Positions 11,054 to 21,246 are shown, counted from the stretch's first letter. The stretch is 64,000 nt of DNA from Dryomyza anilis (GCA_951804985.1 OX638133.1:54837122-54901121); one strand, 5' to 3'. Numbers and translations: made by a program. The notes: generated by a model not told the origin, from the sequence alone.

Positions 11054-11945
11054 TCAGTTTGTCTCGCACTTGGTCGCTCCACCGGATATTCGGACGCCCT
11101 CTTCTACGATGACCACCACTAGGTACAGAATTGCACACCTTTTTTTCATACACTCGATATGTCCAAGCCACCGTAAGCGCTGAATCTTAATGCGCCTGGC
11201 TATGTCAATATCGGCGTAGAGCTCATACAGCTCCTCTTCGGCAGCTGTACGCATTGAGCGAGACACGTGTGTCCACTGCGCGCATATATCATCTAGACGG
11301 GGAGTGCCTTGGGCAAGCAGGTGTGAGAGTCGAGCGGCATAGGCTTGTTCGGTCTGTTGTGTGTGCAGCTTACAGACGTCTAGCTTTCTTTGCGTGTGTT
11401 TTTCGCAGTGCGAACCTTGGCTGCTACAAGGCTGCTACAAGCGACAATCCGAGTCGATGTTGGCATTTCGGATCGAGCGTACATCCATCACACTAGAAGC
11501 GTGCCTTCCGTCAATCACAACATGATCAATTTGGTTGTGCGTGTTTTGATCGGGTGACCGCCACGTGGCCTTGATACCTTCATGGTCCACCTTGGCATTA
11601 AGAAGGTCTTTTTGGTTTCATCGTCCTTCTCATTCGTCGGAGCGTGCGCACAAATAAGGCTGATGTAGAAGTATTTAGCCTTGATGCGAATTATTGCCAG
11701 TCGTTCGTTCATGGGTGTGAACATAGAGACAAGGTGGCGGAGTCTCTTGCCGACTACAAATCCACAACCAAATTTATGCCTCTCCGCATGGCAGCTGTAG
11801 TAAATGTCACAGGATGCCTGTACATCGCATTTCCTGGATTGCGGTGATGTCAGACTTGTATCTTTCGAGGACATCAACTAGCTGGATAGTGGCACCTTCT
11901 TTATAAAGGGTTCGGACATTCCAGGTGCATATCCGTAAATCATGA
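11054..11945 (-). pseudogene. LINE ORF2 remnant: AP-type endonuclease fused to RT tail
   Basis: The endonuclease part runs from about 11,945 down to 11,270. It reads ICTWNVRTL-like at the start, then CDIYYSCHAERHKFGCGFVV, ISLICAHAPTNEKDD, and [20 protein letters not shown] near 11,500, with a frame break around 11,515-11,580. This is the craniofacial-development-protein-2-like EN domain of insect non-LTR elements. At about 11,255 (VSRSMRTAA) it joins ELYADIDIARRIKIQRLRWLGHIECM, a segment from the RT C-terminus. The residues that separate these in the 50.6-52.1 kb copy (linker, RT fingers and palm) are gone. Clade not assigned. Confidence 0.75.
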
Positions 11946-12087
11946 TCCTTTATACGTTTGCGTATGTTGCATCGTGTTTTCGGGTCGGTATCCGAGGCAT
12001 TTTATCTGTTTTCGTTGAATCAGCTTTTTATATGGCGTGTCACAAGCCCGATGCACAATCCCCATTTTGGAGGGTCAATATCCCTGT

Positions 12088-12227
12088 CGCGTTTGTCCCT
12101 GACTAGACCTTCCACCGGGATTGAAACCCGATCTTCAGCTGGTTGCTCGGGTTAACAGGGTTCACCAACGTGAAGGTCAGACTAGGAATTGTGTAGGAGA
12201 GGCTATGGTACTGGCATTCTGAATCCC
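12088..12227 (-). ncRNA. Possible HDV-like ribozyme fold at the LINE 5' end
   Basis: From the TSD-defined 5' end (minus strand): P1 GGGATT (12,227-12,222) pairs with AATCCC (12,122-12,117), followed at once by GG. P2 CCCTGT (12,160-12,155) pairs with ACAGGG (12,087-12,082). P3 AACCCGA (12,153-12,147) pairs with TCGGGTT (12,131-12,125), with a 15-nt loop containing CC. The order P1-P2-P3-P3'-P1'-GG-...-P2' is that of HDV-like ribozymes, which are known at 5' ends of R2, RTE and other non-LTR elements. P4 is weak here and the catalytic joining strand (ACGCGAC) is imperfect. No activity can be claimed. Confidence 0.35.
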
Positions 12228-13100
12228 GCTCTACTTACTACTTGACATAAATTTCCTCCATCCTCATCTAGTTCATGCGTCTCCATCGCTGGTCGGCACA
12301 ATGCAGTCGCTATCTCCTGCGTAACCGCTGTGGTGACCGTTTCAATAAGTGTCACCTTCGGCATGGTCATTGCTGTTCGTTTTGTCTCAGGTTCCCGTAT
12401 CCCATCAACGAACACATTTATCTTGCACATTTCCAAGAAATCCCACGCTGAATCTGAATACGCCAAATGTGCAAGTCTCTCAACATCCGCAGCATATTCC
12501 TGTAACGATTCGCCATTATTTTGACTTCAGAACTTCAGCTGTATTCTGTAAATCGGTGTCATGTGGTCACTACCATATTTTCGTTGCAGTGCATCCATGA
12601 TCGCTGAATAACTGTTAATGTCACTTTTTGGAACTGTCAGCAGCACTTCGGCTGCGCCTCCTTTCAGGGCCACAATAAACGATGCTACCATGTCTTCATT
12701 GTTCCACCGATTACTTACAGCCATAATCTGAATTTCTTTGTCTATACCATTTTCTAACTTCTGATATTTCTCATCAATGTTATTTTCCCACCCTTGTAAT
12801 TTGTCATCCATACTGACTTCCATGGCATTTACTCAAGAATTATGACTTTTCCATTGAGTGTATTAGAAATATTTAGGAACTGCTTAGAATTTTCCATCAT
12901 TTGCTCATCTATCTTGGCTAAATGTTTTTCCTCCATTTTTTCTAGAAGCCTCAAGCCGATTTGAATTTTGTCGAAGTTTGTTCTTCATGTCTAATTTCAG
13001 CTGGTTCGAATTTTCTAGAAGTTTCTGTTCCATTCTGTTCGATTTTCTTGAAATTGTTTGGAATTTTCTAGAAATTTTTTATCGAATTGTTTGGAATTTG
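12228..13100 (-). pseudogene. Gag remnant of the 10-14 kb gypsy-like element (upstream part)
   Basis: Minus-strand frames give a coiled-coil/QEN-rich stretch (about 13,090-12,840), a core segment with AVSNRWNNEDMVASFIVALK and GGAAEVLLTVPKSDI (about 12,730-12,610), and SAWDFLEMCKINVFVDGIRE with ALCRPA (about 12,460-12,290), which align with the 24-39 kb gag copies. Stops and frameshifts are present. The N-terminal SAP-like part is lost, because the sequence jumps straight into LTR DNA at about 13,100. Confidence 0.7.
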
Positions 13101-13239
13101 ATGCATGCTATTGGCATCTCATTCGCACTTATGTGTTGTTAATGCGCTGATCTCTTTCTCGCACATTGCCTCGCACATTGCGCTGAATGATCTTCCGTAT
13201 CTTTCTAACATATTGCTTAGTGCGCTGAATTGTCTTGCG

Positions 13240-14110
13240 TAGGGTTCTTAATTCGAACCCAAAAGACGACTTTTCGACTATTCAACTTTTTCAAAATGTC
13301 TAAAAGTCGATTTTTCGTCTAATCGATTATTTCACTAGTAAAAGTCGACTTTTTGTATGAAAATAACATTTTTTGATACCAAAAGTAGAGGGACTATAAT
13401 ATATCACATTTAGCGAATTTTGGGTAGGTTATTAGACCTATTTATTCAAAAATGGATATTTCAATTATGAACGTTGTAAATTTATACAATGCATATTATT
13501 AAAAATATTTATGATAAAAATTTATGATAATGAACATCGCAAACCCTAAAATAATGTGTCATTATCATTTATTAATGACAAAATGAAAAATAAACAAAAC
13601 AACAAAAAACAAAATCTCCCAAAATTTTAAAATTTTCTGCGGGTAATTTGTTATTATTTTTTGTATTTATAACAGTTAAATTTATTTAATTGTTTTTAAT
13701 TGCAGAATCAACAATGTTCATCTGCACCACACCACTGAAATAATCCCTTTTGCGGATCATGGGCATTCGTGTATGTGTGTGTAATTGTGTGCAGAATCAA
13801 CAATGTTCATCTGCACCACACCACTGAAATAATCCCTTTTGCGGATCATGGGCATTCGTGTATGTGTGTGTAATTGTGTATGTAATTAAAATACAACAAT
13901 CAACTTTGGCGCCAAACATGATTGTTTTTAACATGTATATCATTGATATTTTCTCTGTGTATACTAAATTTTACTGGGATTGGAGAAATAAAAAACAATA
14001 CACATTGACTGATAAACAATCGATTGAATGAAAAACACGCACACACGCAGTCGAATATTCGACTTTTTACAATCAGATAGTCAACTTCGAATAATCGACT
14101 TTTGAACCTC
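13240..14110. mobile_element. TIR element of about 870 bp inserted in the LTR remnant
   Basis: The left end TAGGGTTCTTAATTCGAACC and the right end GACTTTTGAACCTC form an imperfect inverted pair. Both ends are followed internally by clusters of GTCGA/TCGAC (AAAGTCGACTTTT, AATATTCGACTTTTT). No transposase frame is found. A clean target duplication is not visible because the neighbouring LTR is partly deleted. Confidence 0.45.
13702..13879. repeat. Exact 89-bp tandem duplication
   Basis: The unit starting GCAGAATCAACAATGTTCAT and ending GTGTGTGTAATTGTGT is at 13,702-13,790 and again at 13,791-13,879 with no visible difference. It lies inside the TIR element. Confidence 0.95.
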
Positions 14111-14121
14111 TTTTCGTAACA

Positions 14122-14849
14122 ATATCTATTATGTGTTGCTAAGTAAATTCAGTTAATAAAGAAATATACTTATTAACGGTGAGGTTTATCAGGTGTTAAG
14201 CCATTTTTAGTATTTCTTATATTTAAAATATATGGTAATTTATACTGTATTTATTTTTTATTAAATAATAGCGTAATCAGTGTCGAATGAATTAATTTGA
14301 ATATATGTTTAAATATTAAAAAATTCACTATTTGAATATTTTTTTTATTTAAAACATACCATATAGTTTCATTCCAAAAAAAATCATCAAAAAATATGTA
14401 TATATTTTTTAACATAAAGTGAATTTGTATTATTGAGCTTAAACTGAAAATTAATTTAGAATGTTCAATGTTTAAAATAAAAAATATTTATTGAAAGGGT
14501 TAAGAAAAGGTAGAATAAAATTTTTAGACTTTTCTTTATTTTACATTCAATCGCGAAGTGTATTAATTAATTGAATAGAGCGGATTTTAAATTAATGAAA
14601 TCTCCTGAAGAAAGGTGCCCATACCAAGAAATATATACTGAAAAAAGTGAGTTCCTTTTTAATTTACATACTGTTAACGATGGTATGTAATTTTAAAATT
14701 GATATAAATACTTGATAGGGACATTTATACATATATTAGATCTAAAAAAATTGGATTGTGATTTTTACATCTAATGACTACTACGCAAAAATGGGAATAG
14801 GGTCGCTCTAATAAAAAAAATATTCCACGCTGTCCTCTAAAAAATTGCG
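14122..14849. other. AT-rich DNA, no gene seen
   Basis: Long A/T runs and no supported frame or repeat. Confidence 0.5.
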
Positions 14850-15030
14850 GATAGTGTCGAAAAAAAAATTGTTGCCCGCCCTCTTAAAACCGTCATAAAT
14901 CGAAAACTGACAAAGGTCATAAGTGGTTTTTCAATTATTACAAAGTGGGTGGGGCAAAAAAAAAATGTTACACTATGCAAAAACCAGTCTAAAAATATAA
15001 ATAAACTGACCTCAAGGTCACGTGTTTCCC
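14850..15030. repeat. Left arm of an inverted repeat pair
   Basis: The blocks GTCGAAAAAAAAATTGTTGCC, TCATAAGTGGTTTTTCAATT, ATTACAAAGTGGGTGGGGCA and TGACCTCAAGGTCACGTG recur in the same order, reversed, at 18,176-18,380. The two arms bracket the env/LTR remnant. A weaker relative lies at about 1850-2100. Confidence 0.7.
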
Positions 15031-15169
15031 GTACAGTAGCAAAGCCATGGACATTATTATGAAACGAAAATTTTGATGATAAAGAACATAAAACATACGA
15101 AATTATGAAAAGACTAATTTGGCTTTATTACGGTGATTTCATAAAATTATAATAAGATAGCAGAACCTT

Positions 15170-15368
15170 TCTGAATTTCTTGAAGGAAGTCCAAAATCTG
15201 CAAAATTTGTTAAACATTACAATAAGAACACAAAAATACATCAATGAAAAAATAAACCAACAAGTTAGTCATTTTCTATTCAAGATGGATACATTGGAAA
15301 TTCAATCTACAATTAATGCCAATCTAATCGAAATTCAAGGGCAGAAGCTGATGGAAATAGCAATCTAG
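15170..15368 (+). pseudogene. Retroelement env remnant, coiled-coil segment
   Basis: The open frame has a leucine/asparagine-rich helix (NLQNLLNITIRTQKYINEK) and a second polar helix (IQSTINANLIEIQGQ). The heptad-like pattern and its position upstream of a transmembrane env tail suggest part of the fusion subunit of an insect errantivirus-type envelope. The gene is interrupted after this piece, and the intervening ~1.2 kb has no frame. Description only; the assignment is moderate. Confidence 0.4.
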
Positions 15369-16009
15369 ATGATCTATACAAGGGACGATTACACCCGACA
15401 ATTATAGACCAGAGCGAGCGATGAAATGCTGACTAGCCTCACGCTAAGAAGAAAGGCGAAATGGTTCATTCAAAAATTATTTTAAATGCACCGTGCATCG
15501 ACAGTACGAGTTTTCTCAGACACAGACACTATAACATAAATTAAAGACCCACTAAGAATAATCTGTAAACATTTTTCTTATAACATTATTAGTTTAAGAG
15601 ATATGAGCCTTCAAAAATAGGTAAAAAATTGCATACCATACATAACTATATGAAAATACATATTAGAACATAACTAAAATATCCTTGCATATTCTTTCAA
15701 ATACTAAAAATTGTAATTAGACTATTACAAAATACACCTTCTAAAGAAAAAATAGCTTCCGGTTTGCTCCGGTTTACAAGAAAATTGTAGTGAAATGCTA
15801 TCATTTTCAATAGAAATTTATTAATTTGATTTTAAGTGTTTAGTATTTTATATCATAACTCAACACAGAAGAATAATACAAAGTTTATATTCACACAAAT
15901 TTATATCCATAGTATGTAAAAAATATATAAAAATTCCATTAGTTCATCCACATTTGGTAAAATTTCGCGCCAAAAATTTCAATTTGATTAACAACAATTA
16001 TATCTAGAG

Positions 16010-16450
16010 AAATCCTTCCTTTGCACTAACTTTTTTCTAATCAAAAATAAAAAAAATATCATGCCGATATCATTCCAGGATTAGGAGAAATTACATGGCA
16101 AACATTACCATTTTTATACCATACATTGTGCCTTTTTTTGTATATTTATTCCAAGGCGTGCAAGCGATATCCTTCGTTCGCACAAACTTTTTTCTAATCA
16201 CAATCAATGTGGTAAAAAAATAACAAAAAAATATTATCCTGACATCGTTCCCGGATTAGGAGAAATTACATGGCAAACATTACCATTTAATTTTCTAATT
16301 CATACATATGTCCTTTTTTTGTAAATTTATTTTAAGGACTGCAAACGATATCCTTCATTATCACCAAATTATTTCAGATCACTATCATTGTGGTCAAAAA
16401 TAAATAATACTGATATCGGCTCCAGATTTTAAAAAGTCTCATGTCAAAAA
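16010..16450. repeat. Three degenerate tandem copies of about 160-180 bp
   Basis: The copies start near 16,012, 16,170 and 16,349. They share TCCTTC, an ACTTTTTTCTAATCA block, GGATTAGGAGAAATTACATG and GCAAACATTACCATTT. The third is truncated. They lie inside the decayed env region. Confidence 0.7.
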
Positions 16451-16646
16451 TTTCCACAAAATTCTCGAAAATTAAATATTTTTACATAACTTTTGTGAAT
16501 CAATAGAAGACATTTTGTAAAGCATAATTTGATATTTTTTATTATTACAAAAAAATTAACGAAATCTACCGATTTGTTTTGAAGTTATATAATTTTGTTA
16601 ACCGTGCGGCCTAATAACAGTCATCAAAATACCACAGCCTGACGAT

Positions 16647-17101
16647 TTGTTGTTCACATTATATAGAATTTACCCAATACCCACAAAGATTAATGAAGAA
16701 TGGGATGCATTGGTTAAAAGAACATATGACTACATATCGGAAGCAGAAGACCAAGGCAAGTACATAGGTCTAACGAATGAAGATCACAGCAAATGCATTG
16801 TGGTTAGCGGTATGTCTTACGGCATATTAATGATGATATTAATAATAATAGCTGCATATGTACTATACATACATTATAACTCGACAATTAAAAATTAAGC
16901 AACAATAAAAACCGACGAATTTAATACAAATAAATCACCAATAGCAACAATAGATGTAGAAGCAGCCAAGGCACAAAACCTTGAACTGGTGTCAAATACA
17001 TTTCCCAACAAGAAATTGGCACTCGAAAAAATCGGCTCATTGCGGAAATCAACAACGCAGAAACCAAACACCCATAGCAAGTCAACGAACGAAGTCACAT
17101 G
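16647..17101 (+). pseudogene. Retroelement env remnant, membrane anchor and tail
   Basis: The frame reads LYRIYPIPTKINEEWD, a segment typical of insect LTR-element/baculovirus-F-like envelope proteins, then KYIGLTNEDHSKC, and then a hydrophobic anchor of about 22 residues (ILMMILIIIAAYVLYIHY) near residues 56-75. A TAA at 16,896-16,898 interrupts. The same frame then stays open for about 66 further codons (an Asn/Lys/Thr-rich tail), ending TGA at 17,099-17,101. That stop may be a truncating mutation of a longer tail. The outer domain is missing, so this is a relic. Confidence 0.6.
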
Positions 17102-17496
17102 AAATAGAAGTTAATACGTGAGAAACAACAACAACGCACCAAACTACTACCGCATGAAATACCACATGAAATAGATCAGCAGCAGTCAGCAACATCGGGA
17201 CCAGGTTTTTATTATATATAATTAGAAATTACAACTCTCAATTACTAATATCCGTTAAGTATCTTAACATCATAACTAATATAAACTCTTAAATTTTTGT
17301 TGTTACTCTTAATTAAAAATAGAATTAAACTTAATTTACACCACATAAAATAATTTTAGAAATGCCACATAAAATATTGTAAAAGGAAAAACTATTATTC
17401 TTCCTAATAATAATTTTCTTAATTTTAGCAATAACACAAAATAATTTTAGCAAAATTGTATAAAATATTTTTAATAATAATAATTTTTTCTTACAA

Positions 17497-17511
17497 TAAG
17501 AGGGGAGGTAG
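17497..17511 (+). other. Polypurine tract before the 3' LTR
   Basis: AAGAGGGGAGGTAGG is directly followed by TTGTGTATAATAATCG. It sits where a retroelement polypurine tract primes plus-strand synthesis, downstream of env. Confidence 0.6.
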
Positions 17512-17512
17512 G

Positions 17513-18076
17513 TTGTGTATAATAATCGTAGAGCTTACAGCTTACTTACGATTCACAATATAATTTTAACCAGTATATTTTTCTTGAATGCATATTTTTA
17601 GGGTTAAGAATTATGCATGTTTAACATACAGCATTTAATTGTATTACACACCACTTAACATAGCCAGTATAGTACTCCACAATAAATAGGTCACTTTGAT
17701 CATACAAATAAATGCTGATTCAGTTATTTTAGCCTAGTAATGCTGACTAAGTTATTTTAGCATGATAAAAGTACTCAATTTTTTGTGAAATTATAATAAT
17801 ACGAGACTAAAAATTAATGGTTTTCGATAAGCTGAAGTGTTAGTTATAAGTATAAGTGTACCAACTTTCAAAACGAAATAAAGTGTCTTAAAATAAAAAA
17901 GACTCGGTTGTTTTAAATAATAAGAAGTTATAAGTATAAGTGTACCAACTTTCAAAACGAAATAAAGTGTCTTAAAGTAAAATAGACTCGGTTATTTTAA
18001 ATAATAAAAACAGGAAAAAGGACTTAGTAAGTATAAAAGGATCAAGAAAGTTAAAGAAGGACTTCAGCATACAACA
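17513..18076 (+). repeat. 3' LTR of the env-bearing element
   Basis: It begins TGTGTATAATAATCG after the polypurine tract. The end is placed at ...CATACAACA by the terminal CA, which is tentative. It includes a duplicated segment of about 94 bp (17,843-17,936 and 17,937 onward; GTTATAAGTATAAGTGTACC) carrying an AATAAA signal in each copy. No matching 5' LTR is in the window. Confidence 0.5.
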
Positions 18077-18169
18077 GTGGGCTGAAAATAAAAACACTTT
18101 TTTCCAATTCGCTTATTTTTCTCAAAAAAATTAGTTTAGCGTGGTTGCTCTAGCTAATAGATGTGACAA

Positions 18170-18380
18170 TTTTTCCACGTGACCTTGAAGTCACTTTTTT
18201 TGGAATTATTAAGTCTGGTTTCTGCTTCGCGTGACAATTTTTTTGTGCCCGGCCCACTTCGTAATAATTCAAAAACCACTTATGAACTCGGTCGGATTTC
18301 GATTTTTGGATGATGATGCTGTCCCCTAGAACTCTACCCCCATATAAAGGACGTGACAATTTTTTTTCGACCGGCCCTAT
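18170..18380. repeat. Right arm of the inverted repeat pair
   Basis: Reverse complement of the arm at 14,850-15,030, with the same block order. It includes CACGTGACCTTGAAGTCA (18,176-18,193) and a TTTCGACCGGCCC block. The long minus-strand frame here is not recognised as a gene. Confidence 0.65.
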
Positions 18381-18574
18381 AAAATAAAGTTCAGCCAAAA
18401 AGCTTATCTCAAGACACGATTTTTGGTATTTTTCGAATATCCTTGAACATGACGTATAGGGAAAAAAAATAAAAAAAAAATCCGTTGATCTCAGAATGTC
18501 GAAATCCATATAAATATATAACGTTCATTTCGTTAACGTTGTTTACAGTAATTAAACAATTTATTTATTTTTAG

Positions 18575-18707
18575 GAGGTGTAACGAGACTAACCGAATCT
18601 GGATTATCTATGGTGTCGTGGAAAATTTTAGGAGAAAAAAAACCAAAAACCGAAATAGAGTGGGAACGAGAATTTCACAACTACAAACAATTTCCGGAAT
18701 TTAAAAT
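18575..18707 (+). CDS. COX15: Internal exon of heme A synthase (COX15)
   Basis: The exon reads [16 protein letters not shown], then a charged segment ([10 protein letters not shown]), then YKQFPEFK. This is the conserved first-loop region of COX15, the inner mitochondrial membrane protein that oxidises heme O to heme A for cytochrome c oxidase. The [10 protein letters not shown] block is a family signature next to the first transmembrane helix. Splicing signals fit: a pyrimidine-rich tract and TTTTTAG before 18,575, and GTATGT at 18,708. The exon is 133 bp, with one codon base supplied from upstream and two bases (AT) left for the next exon (Ile expected). No stop or frameshift. No other COX15 exon was found in the window, so its introns are very long or this is an isolated duplicated exon. 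Confidence 0.85.
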
Positions 18708-19082
18708 GTATGTACATAAAATGTATAAATAAGTATGTATTTTCTTCTCTGTTTATTTTATAACTTGAGAAAACTTTTGAAAAGTGGTCAAGCTTGGTTA
18801 CGATCTGACGCATATATGCAAATAGTGGGCCCTATGTTGGCTGGCAAAGCAAATGTACTTCGCAAAGTGAACGTCTTGTCGAAGTGAACAGAATTTAATA
18901 ATATGGTTGGCGAATGTACTAATTTTGGTTTGGTTTTAAAAGTGAGAAACACTTACAATATTGAATGTAAAATGAAGAATCTCAGTGTTGCAAAAAAAAA
19001 ATATATATATATAAATAAAAAAATTAAAATTTTTTATATAATTATGCTTTTATATTTTAATGGTTATATTACTTGTCTTGTT

Positions 19083-19284
19083 TTCTGTGCCCTATGACAC
19101 CGCCATCACCGAGAAATCTTTCGAAGAAACCGAAGATTTGCAGGATTTAAGACATATGGAGCAGCGGTTTCAAACATCCTCGTCACTGAACCAGAGGCAC
19201 AAATCACATTCGCACGACGAACCAATCTGCATCATCAGCAGCAGTCGGAATATTTACAGACTTTTTTTTATTAGTGTGGAATGA
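19083..19284 (+). other. Coding-like segment, unassigned
   Basis: Two frames are open over about 180 bases with raised G+C. One reads ITEKSFEETEDLQDLRHMEQ, the other NILVTEPEAQITFARRTN. Neither matches a family I recognise, and neither continues COX15. It ends at the start of the inverted array-module copy. It may be a TE fragment or a host exon. Confidence 0.25.
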
Positions 19285-19500
19285 AACCTATCATTTCTGG
19301 TTGATTTTGGTTTCCTGATTCTTGTTGCGTACTCGGAATTTTGCCTATACGTCAAGATTTTGCACAAAATCGAGTCAAAGTGCAGTACTTTATATCGCAA
19401 GTTATCGCACGATTTCGGAATGTTGCAGATGCAAACTTTATCATAAAATAAAATATGAACACTGCTCTACGGATAATTGGCAATAAAAATCTGTGTCCAG
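19285..19500 (-). repeat. Array module, inverted copy without the LTR (empty site)
   Basis: The reverse complement runs CTGGACACAGATTTTTATTG, GTTCATATTTTATTTTATG, TTGCATCTGCAACATTCCG, AACTTGCGATATAAAGTAC. This is the same order as the DNA on both sides of the LTR at 20,387, but with no LTR between CATATT and TTATTTT. It is therefore an allele-like relative that never received the LTR. Confidence 0.75.
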
Positions 19501-20386
19501 ATATAAGAATTAAAATTTTCACCTGTTAATCAAACAAACAAACAAAAAAAAATAGGTATATATTGCATAGCCTTATCTCTCTGTAAAGCCATTTATTTTT
19601 AAAGAAAAAGTTCGTAAGAAAAAAATTCTGTTTAATACATAAGCGTTAATATTTCTTTTATACTTCGTGGTTGACATCTATAATATGGAAATTACAGATT
19701 TTAAATATAAGAGGTAGTTATTTATGATTTTTAAAATTTGTGTGACTTTTAATATTTTTACATAAGAAATCATAATAATATGTTTTGAATGACCTGTCAT
19801 ATTTTTATATTAAAAATGTTGTGGCTTATCATTTGTTACATATATACTGATAAATTTTATATACATAACAAAATTTTTATATTATGGATAAATTGTTTGT
19901 AACATTTTTGAAAAGGGATTTAAATAATTTTAAAAAATGTATCGTTTAATTAGATAAGTTTAGATACAAATTTTATGTCATGCGATAAAATGTTTTTAAA
20001 CGAAGCAGATATTAAAATTGAAAACATATAATTTAAGTATTTTATTTAGTTCGTGTTGTTTAAACTTATTTTGTCCATCATGTTTTCCCATAATGCGGAC
20101 ATCAGATGCTAAGAATTTTGTTCGATTTTGCATCTAACACCACTACATTATATCAGTATGAAAGTATATATCTCTGCGTGCAATTCTCTCCATTTTAATA
20201 AAATATATCATAAACAAATTTTAAAAAATATTCCGAAAAATTTCAGTAAGATAATGTTTAAAACATTTGTTAGAAATTTTAAAATTGCGAACTTTTTTGG
20301 TAACACAAATTTCCTTTTGATTTTTTCCAAAAATAATATCTGGACACAGATTTTTTTGCCAATTATCGGTAGGGCAAGGTTTATAT
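19501..20386. other. AT-rich flank leading into the array
   Basis: No gene is seen up to 20,130. From about 20,185 the sequence (TCTCCATTTTAATAAAATAT, ... GGTAACACAAATTTCC, ATATCTGGACACAG) matches the DNA found after the pentanucleotide tracts at 43,085, 53,830 and 57,780, so it is the left part of the array module. Confidence 0.6.
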
Positions 20387-20917
20387 TGTTACGAAAATTA
20401 AGTCTACGGAAATCTGTTCTACAAGTTCGTATCACTGGATTGTGTACAAAATTTAAAAAAAACACACTAATATTTGGCTTACAAATAGTATTTATCAACC
20501 AGTATTAAACAACTTTATTTATTTAAATAACAATCACTTATTTCAACTGCTGTTTTACTACAATTTATCTTAACAACGTTCGCTCACGAGATGCACTAGT
20601 TCACTATCAAATCACAACTGAAGTGCTGTACCTCAGATGCGGATCCCTTATATACTGCATGCATCAGTTCGACACGTTTCGACAAGCTTCGACTTGTTTC
20701 GAGAACCTTCTACTCGTTTCGTGAATGACGCATGCTATTGGCATCTCATTCGCACTCATTTGATGTGCTGATCTTCCATCTCAGTCTAGCACATTGCTTA
20801 GTACGCTGAATGATCTTCCCTCTCTTTCTAACACGTTGATTAGTGCGCTGAATTGTCTTGCGTCTCATTTATTGTTGACTGCTTGCACAGTGCAGCAAAT
20901 TACCTCTTTTCGTAACA
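20387..20917 (-). repeat. LTR 1, solo LTR with 4-bp target duplication
   Basis: It starts TGTTACGAAAA and ends TTTTCGTAACA (11-bp inverted termini). The flanks are ATAT (20,383-20,386) and ATAT (20,918-20,921). The sites at 19.4 and 43.37 kb show the same flank uninterrupted. No internal retroelement DNA adjoins on the left, so this is a solo LTR. On the minus strand it carries a TATATAAGGGATCC box and, upstream of it, a perfect heat-shock-type array TTC-2-GAA-2-TTC at 20,698-20,710. Confidence 0.85.
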
Positions 20918-21246
20918 ATATTTTATTTTGTGATAAAGTTTGCATCTGCAACATGTCGAAGTCGTGTGATAACTTGCGATATAAAGTACCGAAAACGGCA
21001 TTTTTTGCAACTTTGACTCGATTTTGTCCAAAATCTTGATGTATAGGAAAAATTCTGAGTACACAGCAAGAATCAGGAGAAATCAATCAGAATTGATGGG
21101 TTTCATTCCAGATTAGGCCAACAAACCTCAATTTGTAGAACAGTGTAGTTAGAGCACAAAATTATCAACAAAAGGATAAAACTTAGAAAAATTAAAAATC
21201 AGGAAAAGCTTAATAAACAAAAACACAAAAGCAAAACCGAAAAAAC

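Larger units (their letters stand above)
11008..12239 (-). mobile_element. Internally deleted LINE with 12-bp target duplication
   Basis: The target duplication GCTCTACTTACT is at 11,008-11,019 and 12,228-12,239. Reading on the minus strand, the 5' end is at 12,227 (GGGATTCAG), followed by a 5' leader of about 284 bases, the endonuclease domain, then a jump to the extreme C-terminus of the RT ORF and a 3' end at 11,020. The whole RT domain is missing. The element interrupts the gag of the surrounding gypsy-like copy. The intact target duplication shows that this deleted form, or its full-length parent, was inserted by target-primed reverse transcription. Confidence 0.85.
13100..14121 (-). repeat. 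5' LTR remnant (right side) split by an insertion
   Basis: Positions 13,100-13,239 match the LTR blocks GCATGCTATTGGCATCTCAT and GCGCTGAATTGTCTTGCG. The LTR terminus TTTTCGTAACA appears at 14,111-14,121. The DNA in between is the element at 13,240-14,110. About 40 LTR bases next to the insertion are missing. Confidence 0.65.

Noticed and set aside
12100..12153. tRNA-like T-arm (CGGGTTTCAATCCCG) in the LINE leader
   Set aside because: There is no matching A box or acceptor stem. The bases are better explained as P3'/P1' of the possible 5' ribozyme fold.
20128..20508. 126-codon ORF left of and into LTR 1
   Set aside because: It runs from module DNA into the LTR across the insertion site, and the uninserted homologues have no such frame.
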